Positions 12,061 to 12,136 of a stretch of 12,136 nt of DNA are shown here, one piece after another. Every line of letters starts with the position of its first letter. Positions within the stretch are counted from its first letter, which is position 1. The stretch is from JAQVUB01 sp033809415 (GTDB lineage Bacteria; Verrucomicrobiota; Lentisphaeria; Oligosphaerales; Oligosphaeraceae). The DNA lies in contig JAPXLT010000131.1 of assembly GCA_033809415.1 (NCBI GenBank), positions 1-12,136 on the forward strand. Reading direction: 5' to 3'. Under the pieces are notes generated by a model that saw nothing but the letters and a program-made list of their open reading frames with translations, was not told where the DNA came from and made no database searches. The position numbers were made by a program, and so were the translations under genes.

Positions 12061-12136
12061 TCCGACAAAATTCTTGTGTGACAAGACCGGCTTTACTTTT
12101 TCAGTCGGAGGCGATATGGAGCGCCGGCGGCTCGCC

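Noticed and set aside
12107..12136. Possible start of a further gene (GGAGG at 12107, ATG at 12116)
   Set aside because: Only seven codons are in the window, rich in Arg, the spacing is just 4 bases, and GGAGCGCCGGCGGCTCGCC looks like the start of another GC-rich palindromic repeat. It cannot be decided from here.

Overview
The window looks like chromosomal DNA of a Lentisphaerota (Victivallis-like) bacterium or a close PVC-group relative. This rests on the style of the genes, not on a marker gene. A short prepilin-like protein with an H-x9-DG motif sits beside a very large secreted glycosidase of the DUF4091/GH123 type. There is also a GntR/LacI hybrid regulator, an exported sialate O-acetylesterase, and intergenic DNA packed with CACGAA-type repeats and small hairpins. 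I see no rRNA, tRNA, transposase or CRISPR array.

Layout. Bases 2-85 are the last 27 codons of an AraC-family regulator, followed by a 7-bp minisatellite and a hairpin. Bases 220-2295 encode a sialate O-acetylesterase-like lipoprotein. Bases 2296-3227 have no gene and hold a mosaic of at least six different repeats, including a 172-bp element with 28-bp inverted ends. Bases 3228-3986 and 4037-4861 encode two unrelated HAD-superfamily hydrolases, probably co-transcribed. Bases 4862-5301 are again repeats, including an 11-unit array of 11 bp. On the minus strand, 5859-5302 is folE (GTP cyclohydrolase I). Bases 5860-6344 hold a 9-bp minisatellite, a second copy of a hairpin repeat, and a very good sigma-70 promoter. 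Bases 6345-7463 (GntR/LacI-type regulator), 7530-8234 (prepilin-like protein) and 8259-11972 (1237-aa glycosidase) form the second carbohydrate locus. The right end carries another copy of the CACGAA-type repeat.

How the genes may work together. The right-hand locus reads as a sugar-responsive regulator controlling a secreted pilin-like protein and a multidomain glycosidase. The prepilin and glycosidase genes are 24 bp apart and surely one transcript. The acetylesterase, preceded by an AraC-type regulator, would remove acetyl groups from glycans. The two HAD phosphatases could act on sugar phosphates but their substrates cannot be read from sequence. folE is a housekeeping gene for tetrahydrofolate or related pteridines.

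The most unusual signal is non-coding. A T-run followed by an ACAACGAA-type sequence lies 0 to 21 bases after the stop codon, in the sense direction, in four of the seven complete genes. A related T8 element follows a fifth, and a sixth is followed by an inverted relative. In two places the same repeat runs straight into the next gene's ribosome binding site.
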